DNA of 64,000 nucleotides from Candidatus Omnitrophota bacterium. GTDB lineage: Bacteria; Ratteibacteria; UBA8468; B48-G9; JAFGKM01. Below the pieces are notes generated by a model that saw only the letters and a list, made by a program, of their open reading frames with translations, was not told the origin of the DNA and searched no databases. Position numbers and translations under genes: made by a program. The stretch spans positions 183,176 to 247,175 of the forward strand of contig JAMWDI010000002.1 in NCBI GenBank assembly GCA_023819375.1, in the 5' to 3' direction. Below are positions 15,462 to 24,800 of the stretch, piece after piece (positions within the stretch are counted from its first letter, which is position 1; each line of letters opens with the position of its first letter).

Positions 15462-17228
15462 TCATAAATCCTTTTGAATGTCAATTTTAATCCTATTTTC
15501 TTTTAATAATTGCTCTTCAACTTCATTTGGAGCATCAGTTAATAAACATACACCTTTTTGTGTTTTAGGAAAAGCAATGGTTTCTCTTATAGTTTCTTCT
15601 CCAAGAAGAATCATAACTAACCTGTCAAGTCCAATTGCTATACCTCCATGAGGAGGAGCACCATATTCTAAACTTTCAAGTAAAAAACCAAACCTTTGTA
15701 AATATATGTTTTCATTTAATCCTATGATTTTAAATATTTTTTCCTGTAAATTTCTCTTGTTAATTCTTATACTTCCTCCACCTATTTCAATTCCGTTTAA
15801 AACTATATCATACGCACGTGCTTTAACTTTCAAAGGTTCTTTATCAAGTAATTCAATGTCTTCCTCTCTTGGAGAAGTAAATGGATGATGAACTGACTGA
15901 ATTCTCTGTTCTTCTTCATTGTATTCAAATAAAGGAAAATCCACAATCCAGACAAAAGAAAATTTGTTTTCTTCTATAAGTTTATTTTTCATCTTATCAA
16001 TTAAGTTTTTAAGTGTTATAGTTACCCATTCTTTTTCTCCACCAAGAAAAAATAATATCCCTTTTGGAGAATAATAAGGTAATTCCCTTATATCATTCAG
16101 AATGTCTTCTTTTAAATATTTTTTAAAAGGACTCTGAATTTCTTCTCCTTTAAATTTTATCCATCCTATACCATTTCCACCTGAATTTTTAACAAAATCA
16201 TTATATTCTTCAATATCTTTAAGTGATATTTTTTCTCCGTCTTTTACAAAAAACCCTTTAATTTTTCCCCCTTTATCTATAATTTCCTTCAAAATCATTA
16301 CCCCACTCTTCTTAAATATCTCCGTTAAATCCATAAACTCAACGTTCATACGTAAATCAGGAGTATCTGTCCCATACTTATCAATTGCTTCCTCATATTT
16401 TATCCTTCTAAAAGGTATATCTACCTTTATCTCAAAGGTTTTTTCTATTGAATATTTCAGTAAATTTTCTACAAGAGAAATAATGTCATTTTCATCTATA
16501 AAAGACATTTCAATGTCAATCTGTGTAAATTCTGGTTGTCTATCCGCTCTCAAATCTTCATCTCTAAAACATTTTGCAATTTGATAATATCTATCAAAAC
16601 CCCCTATCATAAGAATTTGTTTAAATAACTGTGGAGATTGAGGAAGAGCATAAAATTTCCCAGGATTAAGGCGTGAAGGAACAATAAAATCTCTTGCACC
16701 TTCTGGAGTACTTTTTGTCAAAATTGGAGTTTCAATTTCAACAAAATTATTATCTTTTAAAAATTCTCTAACAGCAAAAACAAAATCAGACCTTTTTATT
16801 AAATTTCTTTGGAAAGATTCCCTTCTCATATCAAGATATCTGTATTTCAGCCGTAAAGTTTCACTTATTTTTTCATTACTTCCTACATCAAAAGGTAAAC
16901 TTTTACAATAATTTAAAATCTCAAAGGAAACAAGTTTCACCTCTATTTCTCCAGTGCTTATTTTTTTATTCACTGTTTCCTCAGGCCTTTTTACTACAAT
17001 CCCCTCAAGTGAAATAACATATTCATTTTTAATCTCTTTCAATTTTTCCCAAACTTCTTCATTGACTTCCATAGGAGAACAAACAATTTGAGTAACTCCA
17101 TATCTATCTCTTAAATCAATAAATTTTAAATTTCCATGATCTCTTATAGAGTGAACCCAACCACATAATTTTACTTTTTGACCAACATTTTTAATATTCA
17201 ATTCACCACAGGTATGCGTTCTTAACAT
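15462..17228 (-). CDS. aspS: Aspartyl-tRNA synthetase, bacterial type
   Basis: Class IIb synthetase of 588 residues with the bacterial domain order. An N-terminal OB-fold anticodon-binding domain (VKLCGWVHSIRDHGNLKFIDLRDRYG) is followed by catalytic motif 2 (CFRDEDLRADRQPEFTQIDIEMSF), then the GAD insertion (about residues 290-410) and motif 3 (GIAIGLDRLVMILLGEETIRE). It may be discriminating (Asp only) or non-discriminating (Asp/Asn); this cannot be settled from what I see. It overlaps hisS by seven bases. Confidence 0.97.
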   Translation of the reverse strand: MLRTHTCGELNIKNVGQKVKLCGWVHSIRDHGNLKFIDLRDRYGVTQIVCSPMEVNEEVWEKLKEIKNEYVISLEGIVVKRPEETVNKKISTGEIEVKLVSFEILNYCKSLPFDVGSNEKISETLRLKYRYLDMRRESFQRNLIKRSDFVFAVREFLKDNNFVEIETPILTKSTPEGARDFIVPSRLNPGKFYALPQSPQLFKQILMIGGFDRYYQIAKCFRDEDLRADRQPEFTQIDIEMSFIDENDIISLVENLLKYSIEKTFEIKVDIPFRRIKYEEAIDKYGTDTPDLRMNVEFMDLTEIFKKSGVMILKEIIDKGGKIKGFFVKDGEKISLKDIEEYNDFVKNSGGNGIGWIKFKGEEIQSPFKKYLKEDILNDIRELPYYSPKGILFFLGGEKEWVTITLKNLIDKMKNKLIEENKFSFVWIVDFPLFEYNEEEQRIQSVHHPFTSPREEDIELLDKEPLKVKARAYDIVLNGIEIGGGSIRINKRNLQEKIFKIIGLNENIYLQRFGFLLESLEYGAPPHGGIAIGLDRLVMILLGEETIRETIAFPKTQKGVCLLTDAPNEVEEQLLKENRIKIDIQKDL

Positions 17229-18475
17229 TTTGTTATCTCCTTTAATTTTTTTATAATTTCTTTTTCGTTAACCTCAATTTGATATCCATCTTTCATATTT
17301 TTCAAAATCATAATACCTTTTTCAATTTCATTATCACCCAAAATTAGACACCATTTTACACCTATTTTATTTGCTATTCTTAAATTATCACTTAAACTTC
17401 TTTCTTCATAATCAACTTCTACCATTATTTTTTCTTTTATACATTCTTTCAAAATCTCTAAGCCTTTTAATTTTGCATTATTTCCAAGGAGAATAAAATA
17501 AACTGGTTTTTTTTCTTCTTTATCCTCTTTTTTAATGAATTGAACAATTCTATCAATACCTGCGGCAAACCCTACTGCAGGAATATCAGGACCTCCCATT
17601 TCCTCTACAAGATTATCATATCTTCCACCTCCAGCAATAGCAATATCATCTTTTTCTGTAGATACTTCAAAAACTGTTCTGGTATAATAATCAAGCCCTC
17701 TTACAAGATTGGAGTTTATACTAAAATTTATGTTAAATTTTAAAAGAAAATTAACAAAAGTATCAAAATGGTTTTTGCAATCATCGCATAAATAATTAAG
17801 AATAGATGGAACTTCTTTCAAATTTTCTTTACAGAAGGTATTTTTACAATCAAAAACTCTTAAAGGATTTTTTTCTATTCTAATTTTACAATCTTCACAA
17901 AATTTATCTATCTTTTCTTGCAAATTTTTTTTAATTTGTTCTACATATTTATTTTTACATATTCTGCAACCGAGAGAATTAACAATAAAGACAAAATTTT
18001 CTATACCAATTTTTTTCAAAGAAATATCAAGTATTTGAACAATTTCCCCATCAAAAAAAGGATGTTTACCACCAAATGTTTCAACTCCGAATTGATAAAA
18101 CTGTCTATATCTCCCTTTTTGTGGTCTATCGTATCTAAACATTGGACCATAATAATAAAATCTTGCAATTTTTTTTGTAATATAAACTTTGTTTTCTATA
18201 TAGGCTCTTACAACAGAAGCAGTTCCCTCCGGCCTTAAAGCAATTTCTCTACCTTTTTTGTCTTTAAATTCATACATTTCTTTCATAACTATATCACTGG
18301 TTGCTCCTATCCCTCTTACAAATAAATATTTATTTTCTAAAATTGGAGTTCTAATTTCTTTAAAACCAAATATTTCGCAAACTTCTATAAAAGCCTTTTC
18401 CACTCTTTGCCACAGTTCTATTTCGTCTGGTAAAATATCTTTCATCCCTCTTAATTTTGTGAAATTACCATTCAT
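17222..18475 (-). CDS. hisS: Histidyl-tRNA synthetase
   Basis: Class IIa synthetase of about 417 residues. Family signatures are the N-terminal KLRGMKDILPDE, motif 2 (FYYYGPMFRYDRPQKGRYRQFYQFGVE), the histidine A motif VRGLDYYTRTVFE and motif 3 (AVGFAAGIDRIV). A C-terminal anticodon-binding domain follows. I set the start at 18475 (MNGNFTK), with AAGGA upstream, because the upstream in-frame extension is unlike the family. It is the first gene of the hisS-aspS pair and is divergent from rpsO. Confidence 0.96.
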   Translation of the reverse strand: MNGNFTKLRGMKDILPDEIELWQRVEKAFIEVCEIFGFKEIRTPILENKYLFVRGIGATSDIVMKEMYEFKDKKGREIALRPEGTASVVRAYIENKVYITKKIARFYYYGPMFRYDRPQKGRYRQFYQFGVETFGGKHPFFDGEIVQILDISLKKIGIENFVFIVNSLGCRICKNKYVEQIKKNLQEKIDKFCEDCKIRIEKNPLRVFDCKNTFCKENLKEVPSILNYLCDDCKNHFDTFVNFLLKFNINFSINSNLVRGLDYYTRTVFEVSTEKDDIAIAGGGRYDNLVEEMGGPDIPAVGFAAGIDRIVQFIKKEDKEEKKPVYFILLGNNAKLKGLEILKECIKEKIMVEVDYEERSLSDNLRIANKIGVKWCLILGDNEIEKGIMILKNMKDGYQIEVNEKEIIKKLKEITKC

Positions 18476-18522
18476 TTCAATTTTCCTTTTACAGATAATA
18501 AATTTACCATCAATTTTAAAAA

Positions 18523-18551
18523 TTGACAAAGTTTTTTTTTAGAAGTATAAT
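18523..18551 (+). promoter_or_regulatory. rpsO-pnp promoter, full consensus
   Basis: A perfect -35 TTGACA (18523-18528) and a perfect -10 TATAAT (18546-18551) are separated by 17 bases. Transcription would start near 18558 and give a short leader with an AAGGAG site ahead of the rpsO ATG at 18580. It lies between divergent hisS and rpsO. Confidence 0.85.
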
Positions 18552-18579
18552 AATTAACCAAATTAAAAAGGAGAAAGAA

Positions 18580-18846
18580 ATGCTTGAAAGCGAAGTAAAA
18601 AAAGAAATAATAAATAAATTTAAAAGACACGAAAAAGACACAGGTTCTCCAGAAGTACAAATTGCTTTACTTACAAAAAGGATAGAAGCCTTGAATGAAC
18701 ATTTTAAAAAACATAGAAAAGATTTTAATTCAAGAAGAGGATTTTTAAAATTAATAGGAAGAAGAAGAAAATTATTAAGATATTTACAACAGACCGATCC
18801 AGAAAAATATATAAAGGTTATAAGTGAATTAAATCTTAGAAAATGA
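18580..18846 (+). CDS. rpsO: Ribosomal protein S15
   Basis: Small-subunit ribosomal protein of 88 residues that binds 16S rRNA early in assembly. [19 protein letters not shown] and [21 protein letters not shown] are the invariant S15 blocks. The start at 18580 is fixed by AAGGAG six bases upstream and by family length. The rpsO-pnp order is highly conserved in bacteria. Here the rpsO stop overlaps the pnp ATG by four bases. Confidence 0.98.
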   Translation: MLESEVKKEIINKFKRHEKDTGSPEVQIALLTKRIEALNEHFKKHRKDFNSRRGFLKLIGRRRKLLRYLQQTDPEKYIKVISELNLRK

Positions 18847-20942
18847 AGCAAATTGTTATTCCTACCGGTAATAAAACAATTGAAATAGAAATAAATTCTG
18901 TTGCAAAACAAAGCAGTGGATCAGCACTTGTTAAATGTGGTGAAACAATTGTTCTTGTTACTGCAGTTCAATCTGAAGAAGAAAAAGAAAATGTAGATTT
19001 TTTCCCTCTAATATGTGATTATAGAGAACAAACCTCTGCTGCTGGAAAATTCCCTGGGGGTTTTTTTAAAAGAGAAGGAAAACCAAGTGAAAGAGAAGTA
19101 ATTGTAAGTCGTTTAATAGATAGATCAATAAGACCAGTTTTTCCATCAAATTTTCAAAAAGAAGTTCAGGTAATTTCATTTGTCCTCTCAGCAGATACAG
19201 AAAATGAACCAGATGTTCTTTCGGCAATTGGAGCTTCTGTTTCTCTACTTGTATCAAAAATACCCTTCTCTATTCCTGTTGGATGTGTCCGTGTAATTAA
19301 AAAAAATTCAGAATTCATTGTTAATCCTTCCATTTCTGATTTTGCAGAAAGTAATTTAAATCTTGTTATATCAGCAACTAAGGATGCAATATTAATGCTT
19401 GAAGGAATGGGAAATGAAATTTCAGAGAAAGATTTTTTAAATGCAATTGAAATAGGATGGAATGAAATAAGAAAAATGATTGAAAGAATAGAAGATATTG
19501 TTAATCCAGATAAAGAAAAATGTGAAATTGTTGCTAATGAAGAAATTTACAATCAAATTGTTGAATATTTAAAATTAAATCTTCAAAATGCCTATAATTA
19601 TCCAGAAAAACAAAAAAGAAAAGAATTTTATAAACAGTTAAAAGATTCTTTTTTATCAAAATTTGAAGAAGAGGAAAAAAAGAAAGAAATTGAAAAAATT
19701 TATGATATTGTTTTTGAAAAAGAAATAAGAAATTTAATTTTAAATTCTCAAAAAAGACTTGATGGTAGAACTTTTAAGGAGATTAGACCTGTTGAATGTA
19801 AAATAGGCCTTTTACCAAGAACACATGGTTCTGCATTATTTACAAGAGGACAAACCCAATGCCTTGCTTCTGTAACACTTGGAACAAGTATGGATCAACA
19901 AATAATTGACGGTCTTTATGAAGAGACAACCAAGAGATTTATGGTGCATTATAATTTCCCTCCTTTCTCTGTTGGAGAGGTTTCTCCTTTAAGAGCACCT
20001 ACCAGAAGAGAGATAGGGCATGGTTACCTTGCTGAAAGATCTCTTTTGCCATTAATTCCAGAAGAGAAAATTTTCCCATATACTATCAGAATAGTTGCTA
20101 ACATACTTGAATCAAATGGCTCTTCTTCAATGGCTACTGTTTGTGCTGGAAGTTTATCTTTAATGGATGCAGGTGTTCCAATTTTAAAACATGTTGGCGG
20201 TGTATCTGTTGGTTTAATAAAAGAAGGAGAAAAATATGTTATCCTTACTGATATTGCAGGAGAAGAAGATCATTATGGAGATATGGATCTTAAAATTGCT
20301 GGAACAAAAGACGGAATTACAGGATTTCAAATGGATGTTAAAATTACAGAAATTAATTTAGACATACTGGAAAAGGCTATTTTCCAATCAAAAGAAGCAA
20401 GAAGTGAAATTCTTGAAAAAATGTATGGCACAATCTCTTCTCCAAAATCTAATTTATCTCCTTATGCTCCAAAATTCATTACAATAAAAATAAATCCAGA
20501 AAAAGTTGGTCTTGTAATTGGAACTGGTGGAAAGACAATTAAAAAAATTATTGAAGATACTGGTGTAAAAATAGACATACTTGAAGAAGGAGAAATAAGA
20601 ATTTATTCTAATGATCTTGAAGCATGTAAAAAAGCAGCAAGTGAGATAAATAAAATAGCAGAAGAGCCAGAAATTGGTCAAATATATGAAGGGGTGGTAA
20701 CAAAAATTTTCCCATTTGGTGCAGTTGTTAGATTTTTACCATCACAAGAAGGATTAATTCATATTTCTGAACTTGCACCCTATAGAGTAAAACGAGTTGA
20801 AGATATTGTCAAAATTGGTTCTCCTGTGAAAGTTAAAGTTATAGGTTTTGATGAACAGGGAAGAATTTTGTTAAGCAGAAAACAGGCATTAGAATTTGAA
20901 AAAGGAAACAATAAAAATGAACAAACCAAAAAAGGCGGGTAA
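18843..20942 (+). CDS. pnp: Polynucleotide phosphorylase
   Basis: Phosphorolytic 3'-5' exoribonuclease and RNA polymerase of 699 residues, a degradosome component. Domain order is RNase PH-like 1 ([17 protein letters not shown], then [21 protein letters not shown]), an alpha-helical linker, RNase PH-like 2 ([24 protein letters not shown]), a KH domain with [12 protein letters not shown] and a C-terminal S1 domain ([20 protein letters not shown]). The start overlaps rpsO by four bases. The sugar-isomerase-like gene begins inside its last 26 bases. Confidence 0.98.
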   Translation: MKQIVIPTGNKTIEIEINSVAKQSSGSALVKCGETIVLVTAVQSEEEKENVDFFPLICDYREQTSAAGKFPGGFFKREGKPSEREVIVSRLIDRSIRPVFPSNFQKEVQVISFVLSADTENEPDVLSAIGASVSLLVSKIPFSIPVGCVRVIKKNSEFIVNPSISDFAESNLNLVISATKDAILMLEGMGNEISEKDFLNAIEIGWNEIRKMIERIEDIVNPDKEKCEIVANEEIYNQIVEYLKLNLQNAYNYPEKQKRKEFYKQLKDSFLSKFEEEEKKKEIEKIYDIVFEKEIRNLILNSQKRLDGRTFKEIRPVECKIGLLPRTHGSALFTRGQTQCLASVTLGTSMDQQIIDGLYEETTKRFMVHYNFPPFSVGEVSPLRAPTRREIGHGYLAERSLLPLIPEEKIFPYTIRIVANILESNGSSSMATVCAGSLSLMDAGVPILKHVGGVSVGLIKEGEKYVILTDIAGEEDHYGDMDLKIAGTKDGITGFQMDVKITEINLDILEKAIFQSKEARSEILEKMYGTISSPKSNLSPYAPKFITIKINPEKVGLVIGTGGKTIKKIIEDTGVKIDILEEGEIRIYSNDLEACKKAASEINKIAEEPEIGQIYEGVVTKIFPFGAVVRFLPSQEGLIHISELAPYRVKRVEDIVKIGSPVKVKVIGFDEQGRILLSRKQALEFEKGNNKNEQTKKGG

Positions 20943-22632
20943 AAACATTACTTCTCCAGTAAAAACACCTACAATAGGAGTATTCGCTCCATGCGATCCA
21001 AGGATTGATGAAATATCAAAGCAAAGAGTAAGGAATATAGTTGAAATGACTGCAAATTTATTAGCAGAAAGTATAAAACTTCCTGATGGTTCATATTGTA
21101 AGGTTGTCTTTAGCGATATTTTAATTGAAAGTGAAAAAGAGGCAGACATAGTTGCAAGACAGTTTGAAGATGAAAAAGTAAACATTTTAGTTGGTGTTCC
21201 AGATACTTGGGCGTTTCCTCAATTGACTTTAATTTCTTTTCTTAAACAATTTCCAGAAGATACTCCAATTAACCTAACTTGTGGAAACAGTGGGCCAAAA
21301 CCCGGGGTTGTTTACACACATGCATGTAGTGGTGCTATTTCTCAATATGGGAAACTAATCCATATAATAGTTGGCAATTGGCCTGATACAGGCTTAAATC
21401 CAGTTATGAGTGAAAATACTTTAAAACAATTAATAGATTGGTGTTATGCTGCCTTAACATATATTGGATTAAAAGGAAGAAGAGTTGTAATTTTTGGGCA
21501 TGACTCAATGGGAATGGAAACTGCTCTTGCCCATATCATTCCAACAAGAAAAATATTTGGTTTAGAAATTACAAGGTTGGATATGAAATTAGTTGCTGAC
21601 ATGTTAAACAAACAAGCATACAGTAAAGATGAGTTAAAAGAATTGAGAAACTGGTTAGAAAAATATTCTGGTGGAATAGAATTAAGAAATGCAGATGATA
21701 GTAAAAGATTGGATCAATCACTTGCTATGTATTTAATAGTAAGAGATATTATAAAAGAACTAAATGCTGTTGGTGGCGGTTTTATGAGTCAACTTGAATG
21801 GGGCTCTGATAAAAGAGGAATACCACTACCTGTAGCAGATATAATGGAGTCCCTTTTTAATTCAAGTTTTGATCATAATGGAAAAAAGCCTCCTTTACCA
21901 TTTGCCACTGAAGCAGATGTTCAGGGTCTCTTAACAATGTTATTTTTTACATACCTTTCAGGTGGAGCACCACCTTTATTTATGGATTTTAGAAAAGTAT
22001 GGGAAGGTTGGGAAATCAAAGAACTGGCTCAGAAAATTGGAGTTAAAATTAATGAAGAGGAAATATGGGTCAAAAAAGGATTTGTTGATGGAACTAATTC
22101 TGGAAGTGCGTCATTTGATTGGGCTGGATATCCTGGTGAAGAACCGGAAAAAGTATTAAAAAGAATAAAATTCCCTCTTGCTGACGAATTTTATTTTCCA
22201 GGACTTGGTAATTCTGTTAATTTTATTTCACCAGGAGGAATAAAAGGAATAGCAGGAAGGCTTGCCTATAGTTCATTAAACAACATATTTTCTCTTATTT
22301 GGGATGAAGCAGAAACAGTTGAACTACCTGAAAAACTTGCTGATGCTGTCTGTAGAATATCTACATACACCTGGCCACATACATTTGTTGTTCCAAAATA
22401 TGCAACAATGGTAGAGTATAAACAATATGCCCCTGCAAATCATTTTCATATGATTTGGAATTTACCTGTTGCACGATTAGAATATTGGATGGATTTGGCA
22501 AATGTTTTATCTGTAAATAACTGGAAAGAAAGGCCAAAATTTATAGAAGGAGTTGACAGACCTTTACCCTTACTCTACCTTATCAACGGTGGAGAAACAG
22601 AGACAAAACTCAAGATTGCTCAAAAATTTTAA
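20917..22632 (+). CDS. L-fucose isomerase-family protein
   Basis: A 571-residue protein related to the FucI/AraA aldose-ketose isomerase fold. The metal-ligand pattern appears to be preserved: glutamate in LPFATEADVQGLL, aspartate in PPLFMDFRKVWEG and histidine in APANHFHMIW, matching the E-D-H arrangement of E. coli FucI. The N-terminal domain (PTIGVFAPCDPRI) also resembles FucI. Overall identity looks moderate, so the sugar may not be fucose. It overlaps pnp, so it is expressed with core RNA genes. I chose ATG 20917; a TTG at 20896 is possible. Confidence 0.8.
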   Translation: MNKPKKAGKNITSPVKTPTIGVFAPCDPRIDEISKQRVRNIVEMTANLLAESIKLPDGSYCKVVFSDILIESEKEADIVARQFEDEKVNILVGVPDTWAFPQLTLISFLKQFPEDTPINLTCGNSGPKPGVVYTHACSGAISQYGKLIHIIVGNWPDTGLNPVMSENTLKQLIDWCYAALTYIGLKGRRVVIFGHDSMGMETALAHIIPTRKIFGLEITRLDMKLVADMLNKQAYSKDELKELRNWLEKYSGGIELRNADDSKRLDQSLAMYLIVRDIIKELNAVGGGFMSQLEWGSDKRGIPLPVADIMESLFNSSFDHNGKKPPLPFATEADVQGLLTMLFFTYLSGGAPPLFMDFRKVWEGWEIKELAQKIGVKINEEEIWVKKGFVDGTNSGSASFDWAGYPGEEPEKVLKRIKFPLADEFYFPGLGNSVNFISPGGIKGIAGRLAYSSLNNIFSLIWDEAETVELPEKLADAVCRISTYTWPHTFVVPKYATMVEYKQYAPANHFHMIWNLPVARLEYWMDLANVLSVNNWKERPKFIEGVDRPLPLLYLINGGETETKLKIAQKF

Positions 22633-22645
22633 CTTTTTACAAAAA

Positions 22646-22673
22646 TTGACATTAAAAATATTTTGCATATAAT
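22646..22673 (+). promoter_or_regulatory. tRNA-Glu promoter
   Basis: A perfect -35 TTGACA (22646-22651) and a perfect -10 TATAAT (22668-22673), with a 16-base spacer, lie 22 bases before the mature tRNA-Glu. Confidence 0.85.
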
Positions 22674-22695
22674 ATATTTATATGTTTTGGATTGT

Positions 22696-22768
22696 GCCCC
22701 CATCGACTAGCGGTCTAGGTCACCACTCTTTCAAGGTGGTAGCGCCGGTTCGAGTCCGGCTGGGGGCA
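22696..22768 (+). tRNA. tRNA-Glu (anticodon TTC)
   Basis: A 73-base cloverleaf: acceptor GCCCCCA/TGGGGGC, D stem GACT/GGTC, anticodon stem CCACT/GGTGG with loop CTTTCAA, T stem GCCGG/CCGGC with loop TTCGAGT, and A73. The anticodon is TTC. No CCA is encoded. The next gene's ATG follows only 11 bases after the tRNA end, so cotranscription and processing are likely. Confidence 0.97.
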
Positions 22769-22779
22769 TTTTTATTCAA

Positions 22780-23280
22780 ATGAAAAGAATAATAGCAGTT
22801 TGTGGTAGTAATGCAGGAGATAAAAATTTATCAAAGGAAATTTTAAAAATTGCAGAAGAGGTTGGTAGATTAATTGCTGGAAAAGGCGGCATACTTCTCT
22901 GTGGAGGTCTGGGTGGTATAATGGAAGCAGTAGCCAGAGGAGCAAAAGAAAAAGGTGGGATAACTGTTGGCATTCTTCCTTATGATAAATCAAAAGCAAA
23001 TAGATACATTGATATACCTATTGAAACAAACCTTGGATTTTATAGAAACTATATAATTGTTAATTCAGCAGATGTAATAATTGGAATATGTGGAAGATGG
23101 GGAACTTTAAATGAAATATCAATGGCTATGGCTCTTGGAAAACCAGTAATTTTAATATCTACATCAAAAGGGATATGTGAATTGTTAAGCAAAAAAGAAA
23201 TTCTTGAATATTTTGAAGAAAAACCATACATAGTAGAAACACCAGAAGAAGCAGTTGAACTTGCTTTTAAAATAAAATGA
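22780..23280 (+). CDS. TIGR00725/LOG-like Rossmann protein
   Basis: A 166-residue protein of the SLOG superfamily (TIGR00725 branch, annotated variously as LOG-family or molybdenum-cofactor-carrier-like). Features are the N-terminal IAVCGSNAG, the GKGGILLCGGLGGIMEAVARGAKE nucleotide-binding loop (relative of PGGxGT) and GRWGTLNEISMAMALGKPVI. It has no ribosome site and starts 11 bases after tRNA-Glu. Its stop overlaps the methyltransferase ATG by four bases, which ties it to the restriction-modification operon. SLOG proteins are also nucleotide-signal sensors in some defence systems, so a linked role is conceivable but unproven. Confidence 0.8.
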   Translation: MKRIIAVCGSNAGDKNLSKEILKIAEEVGRLIAGKGGILLCGGLGGIMEAVARGAKEKGGITVGILPYDKSKANRYIDIPIETNLGFYRNYIIVNSADVIIGICGRWGTLNEISMAMALGKPVILISTSKGICELLSKKEILEYFEEKPYIVETPEEAVELAFKIK

Positions 23281-24800
23281 AAAGAGAAAAAAATATATAT
23301 AAAGAAAAACAAGAAAAAATTTTAACTAAAAAAAGTGGTTATGTTAAAGATTTTGGAACAGCACATTATATTTCAATAGAAAAACAAAGACGGGAATTTG
23401 GAATACATCTTACTTCAATAGACATTTTTAAAAAATTTATCCTACCAGAAATTAAAAATATTCTTTTTAAATATACTTGGGTTGATTTGTTTGCAGGGGA
23501 AGGAAACTTAATTTTACCAATATTAGAAGAAATCCCAGAAAGAGAAAGAATAATTTTTTTTAAAGAACATATACTGCTTTTTGATATACAGAAAGAAATG
23601 GTTGATAAATGCATTAAAAATGCTGGTAATTATGGAATTCCTTATGATATAGCAAAAACAAATATCCAGATAAGAGATACACTTGGAAACTATCCCAATT
23701 TAAAAAATCTAAAATATCCCCCTTACCATATAACAAATCCTCCATATCTTTATATAGGATATATTGTAAAAAACTCAGAAAGAAACTTAAAATATTTTTC
23801 TGGACATAATGAAGGATATCAAGATTTATATCAAATTGCTCTTATGAATGATTTAAGAAATAATCTTGAAAAAATGATTTATATAATTCCAACCAACTTT
23901 TTATTTGGATATTCAGTATCCAATAAAATTAGAAGAGATTTTTTACATTACTACAACATTAAAAAAGCAATCATTTTTGAAAGGAAAATATTTGAATTTA
24001 CAGGAACCAATGTTTGCATATGTTTTTTTGAGAGAAAAAAAGAGCCTTCACAAACTCCTATAATTTTTAAAGCATTGAAAATAAATGATAGAATTGTAGA
24101 AAAAGAATATAATTTATCCTTTAAAAATTTTTATAGAGCAGGTGGAGAATTTGACGAATTTATTAACGAATTTAGGCACCCCTCACCTTTAAAAATTAAA
24201 TTTTATCTCACATTAGATGAAGTTAAAAAAAACAAAGGAGAAATAGAAGTTAAACTTTTGGATGTAAACAATTTTTCTAATGGTTATTTTAAATATAACA
24301 CCTATTTTATTAATAAAAAACTTTATAAAAAATTACAAAGTAATCCTTTATTTGTGAGAACTTTAGATACAGGAAGCTGGGAAGGAAGAGTTGGAATTTA
24401 TAATGTAAAAGAAACATTTGGAGTTGATGGTATATTGGTAACAAAAGAAAAATATCGTACACATCCTATACAAATCTTTATAACTCCTGAACTTCCCAAA
24501 GAAGATTTAATTTTATTAAAAAATTATTTTAATTTAATGCTTGAATATTTTAGAGATATTACAGATAGCGAATTTTTGACTACTTTTAAATATTCTAATT
24601 CAAATTATATAAGAAAATATTTAGGATTATCTCAAACGAAAAAATTGTTGGAAACTTTCCCAGTTCATCTGATGAAACCAAAAACAAAACACATATTAAA
24701 AATTTTAATTGAACAGAAAAATATAGAAGGAATAAAAGAGATTTTGTCAAATTTAAATAAAAAAAACAAAGAGGAATTAACACTTTTTGACTATGAATAA
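23277..24800 (+). CDS. Type II N6-adenine DNA methyltransferase
   Basis: A 507-residue N6-adenine DNA methyltransferase. A motif X-like REFGIHLTSIDIFKKFI lies at about residues 40-57, motif I (SAM binding) is WVDLFAGEGN at 68-77, and the catalytic motif IV is NPPY at 154-157. That order is the gamma class. The C-terminal third is likely the target-recognition domain (YNVKETFGVDGILVTKEK). The stop overlaps the next gene's ATG by eight bases. Paired with a PD-(D/E)xK-like protein, it forms a type II restriction-modification system. The recognition sequence cannot be read from here. Confidence 0.88.
   Translation: MKREKNIYKEKQEKILTKKSGYVKDFGTAHYISIEKQRREFGIHLTSIDIFKKFILPEIKNILFKYTWVDLFAGEGNLILPILEEIPERERIIFFKEHILLFDIQKEMVDKCIKNAGNYGIPYDIAKTNIQIRDTLGNYPNLKNLKYPPYHITNPPYLYIGYIVKNSERNLKYFSGHNEGYQDLYQIALMNDLRNNLEKMIYIIPTNFLFGYSVSNKIRRDFLHYYNIKKAIIFERKIFEFTGTNVCICFFERKKEPSQTPIIFKALKINDRIVEKEYNLSFKNFYRAGGEFDEFINEFRHPSPLKIKFYLTLDEVKKNKGEIEVKLLDVNNFSNGYFKYNTYFINKKLYKKLQSNPLFVRTLDTGSWEGRVGIYNVKETFGVDGILVTKEKYRTHPIQIFITPELPKEDLILLKNYFNLMLEYFRDITDSEFLTTFKYSNSNYIRKYLGLSQTKKLLETFPVHLMKPKTKHILKILIEQKNIEGIKEILSNLNKKNKEELTLFDYE

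Noticed and set aside
22772-22999. Minus-strand leucine-rich frames after tRNA-Glu
   Set aside because: They are antisense to the well-supported LOG-like gene and lack ribosome sites.
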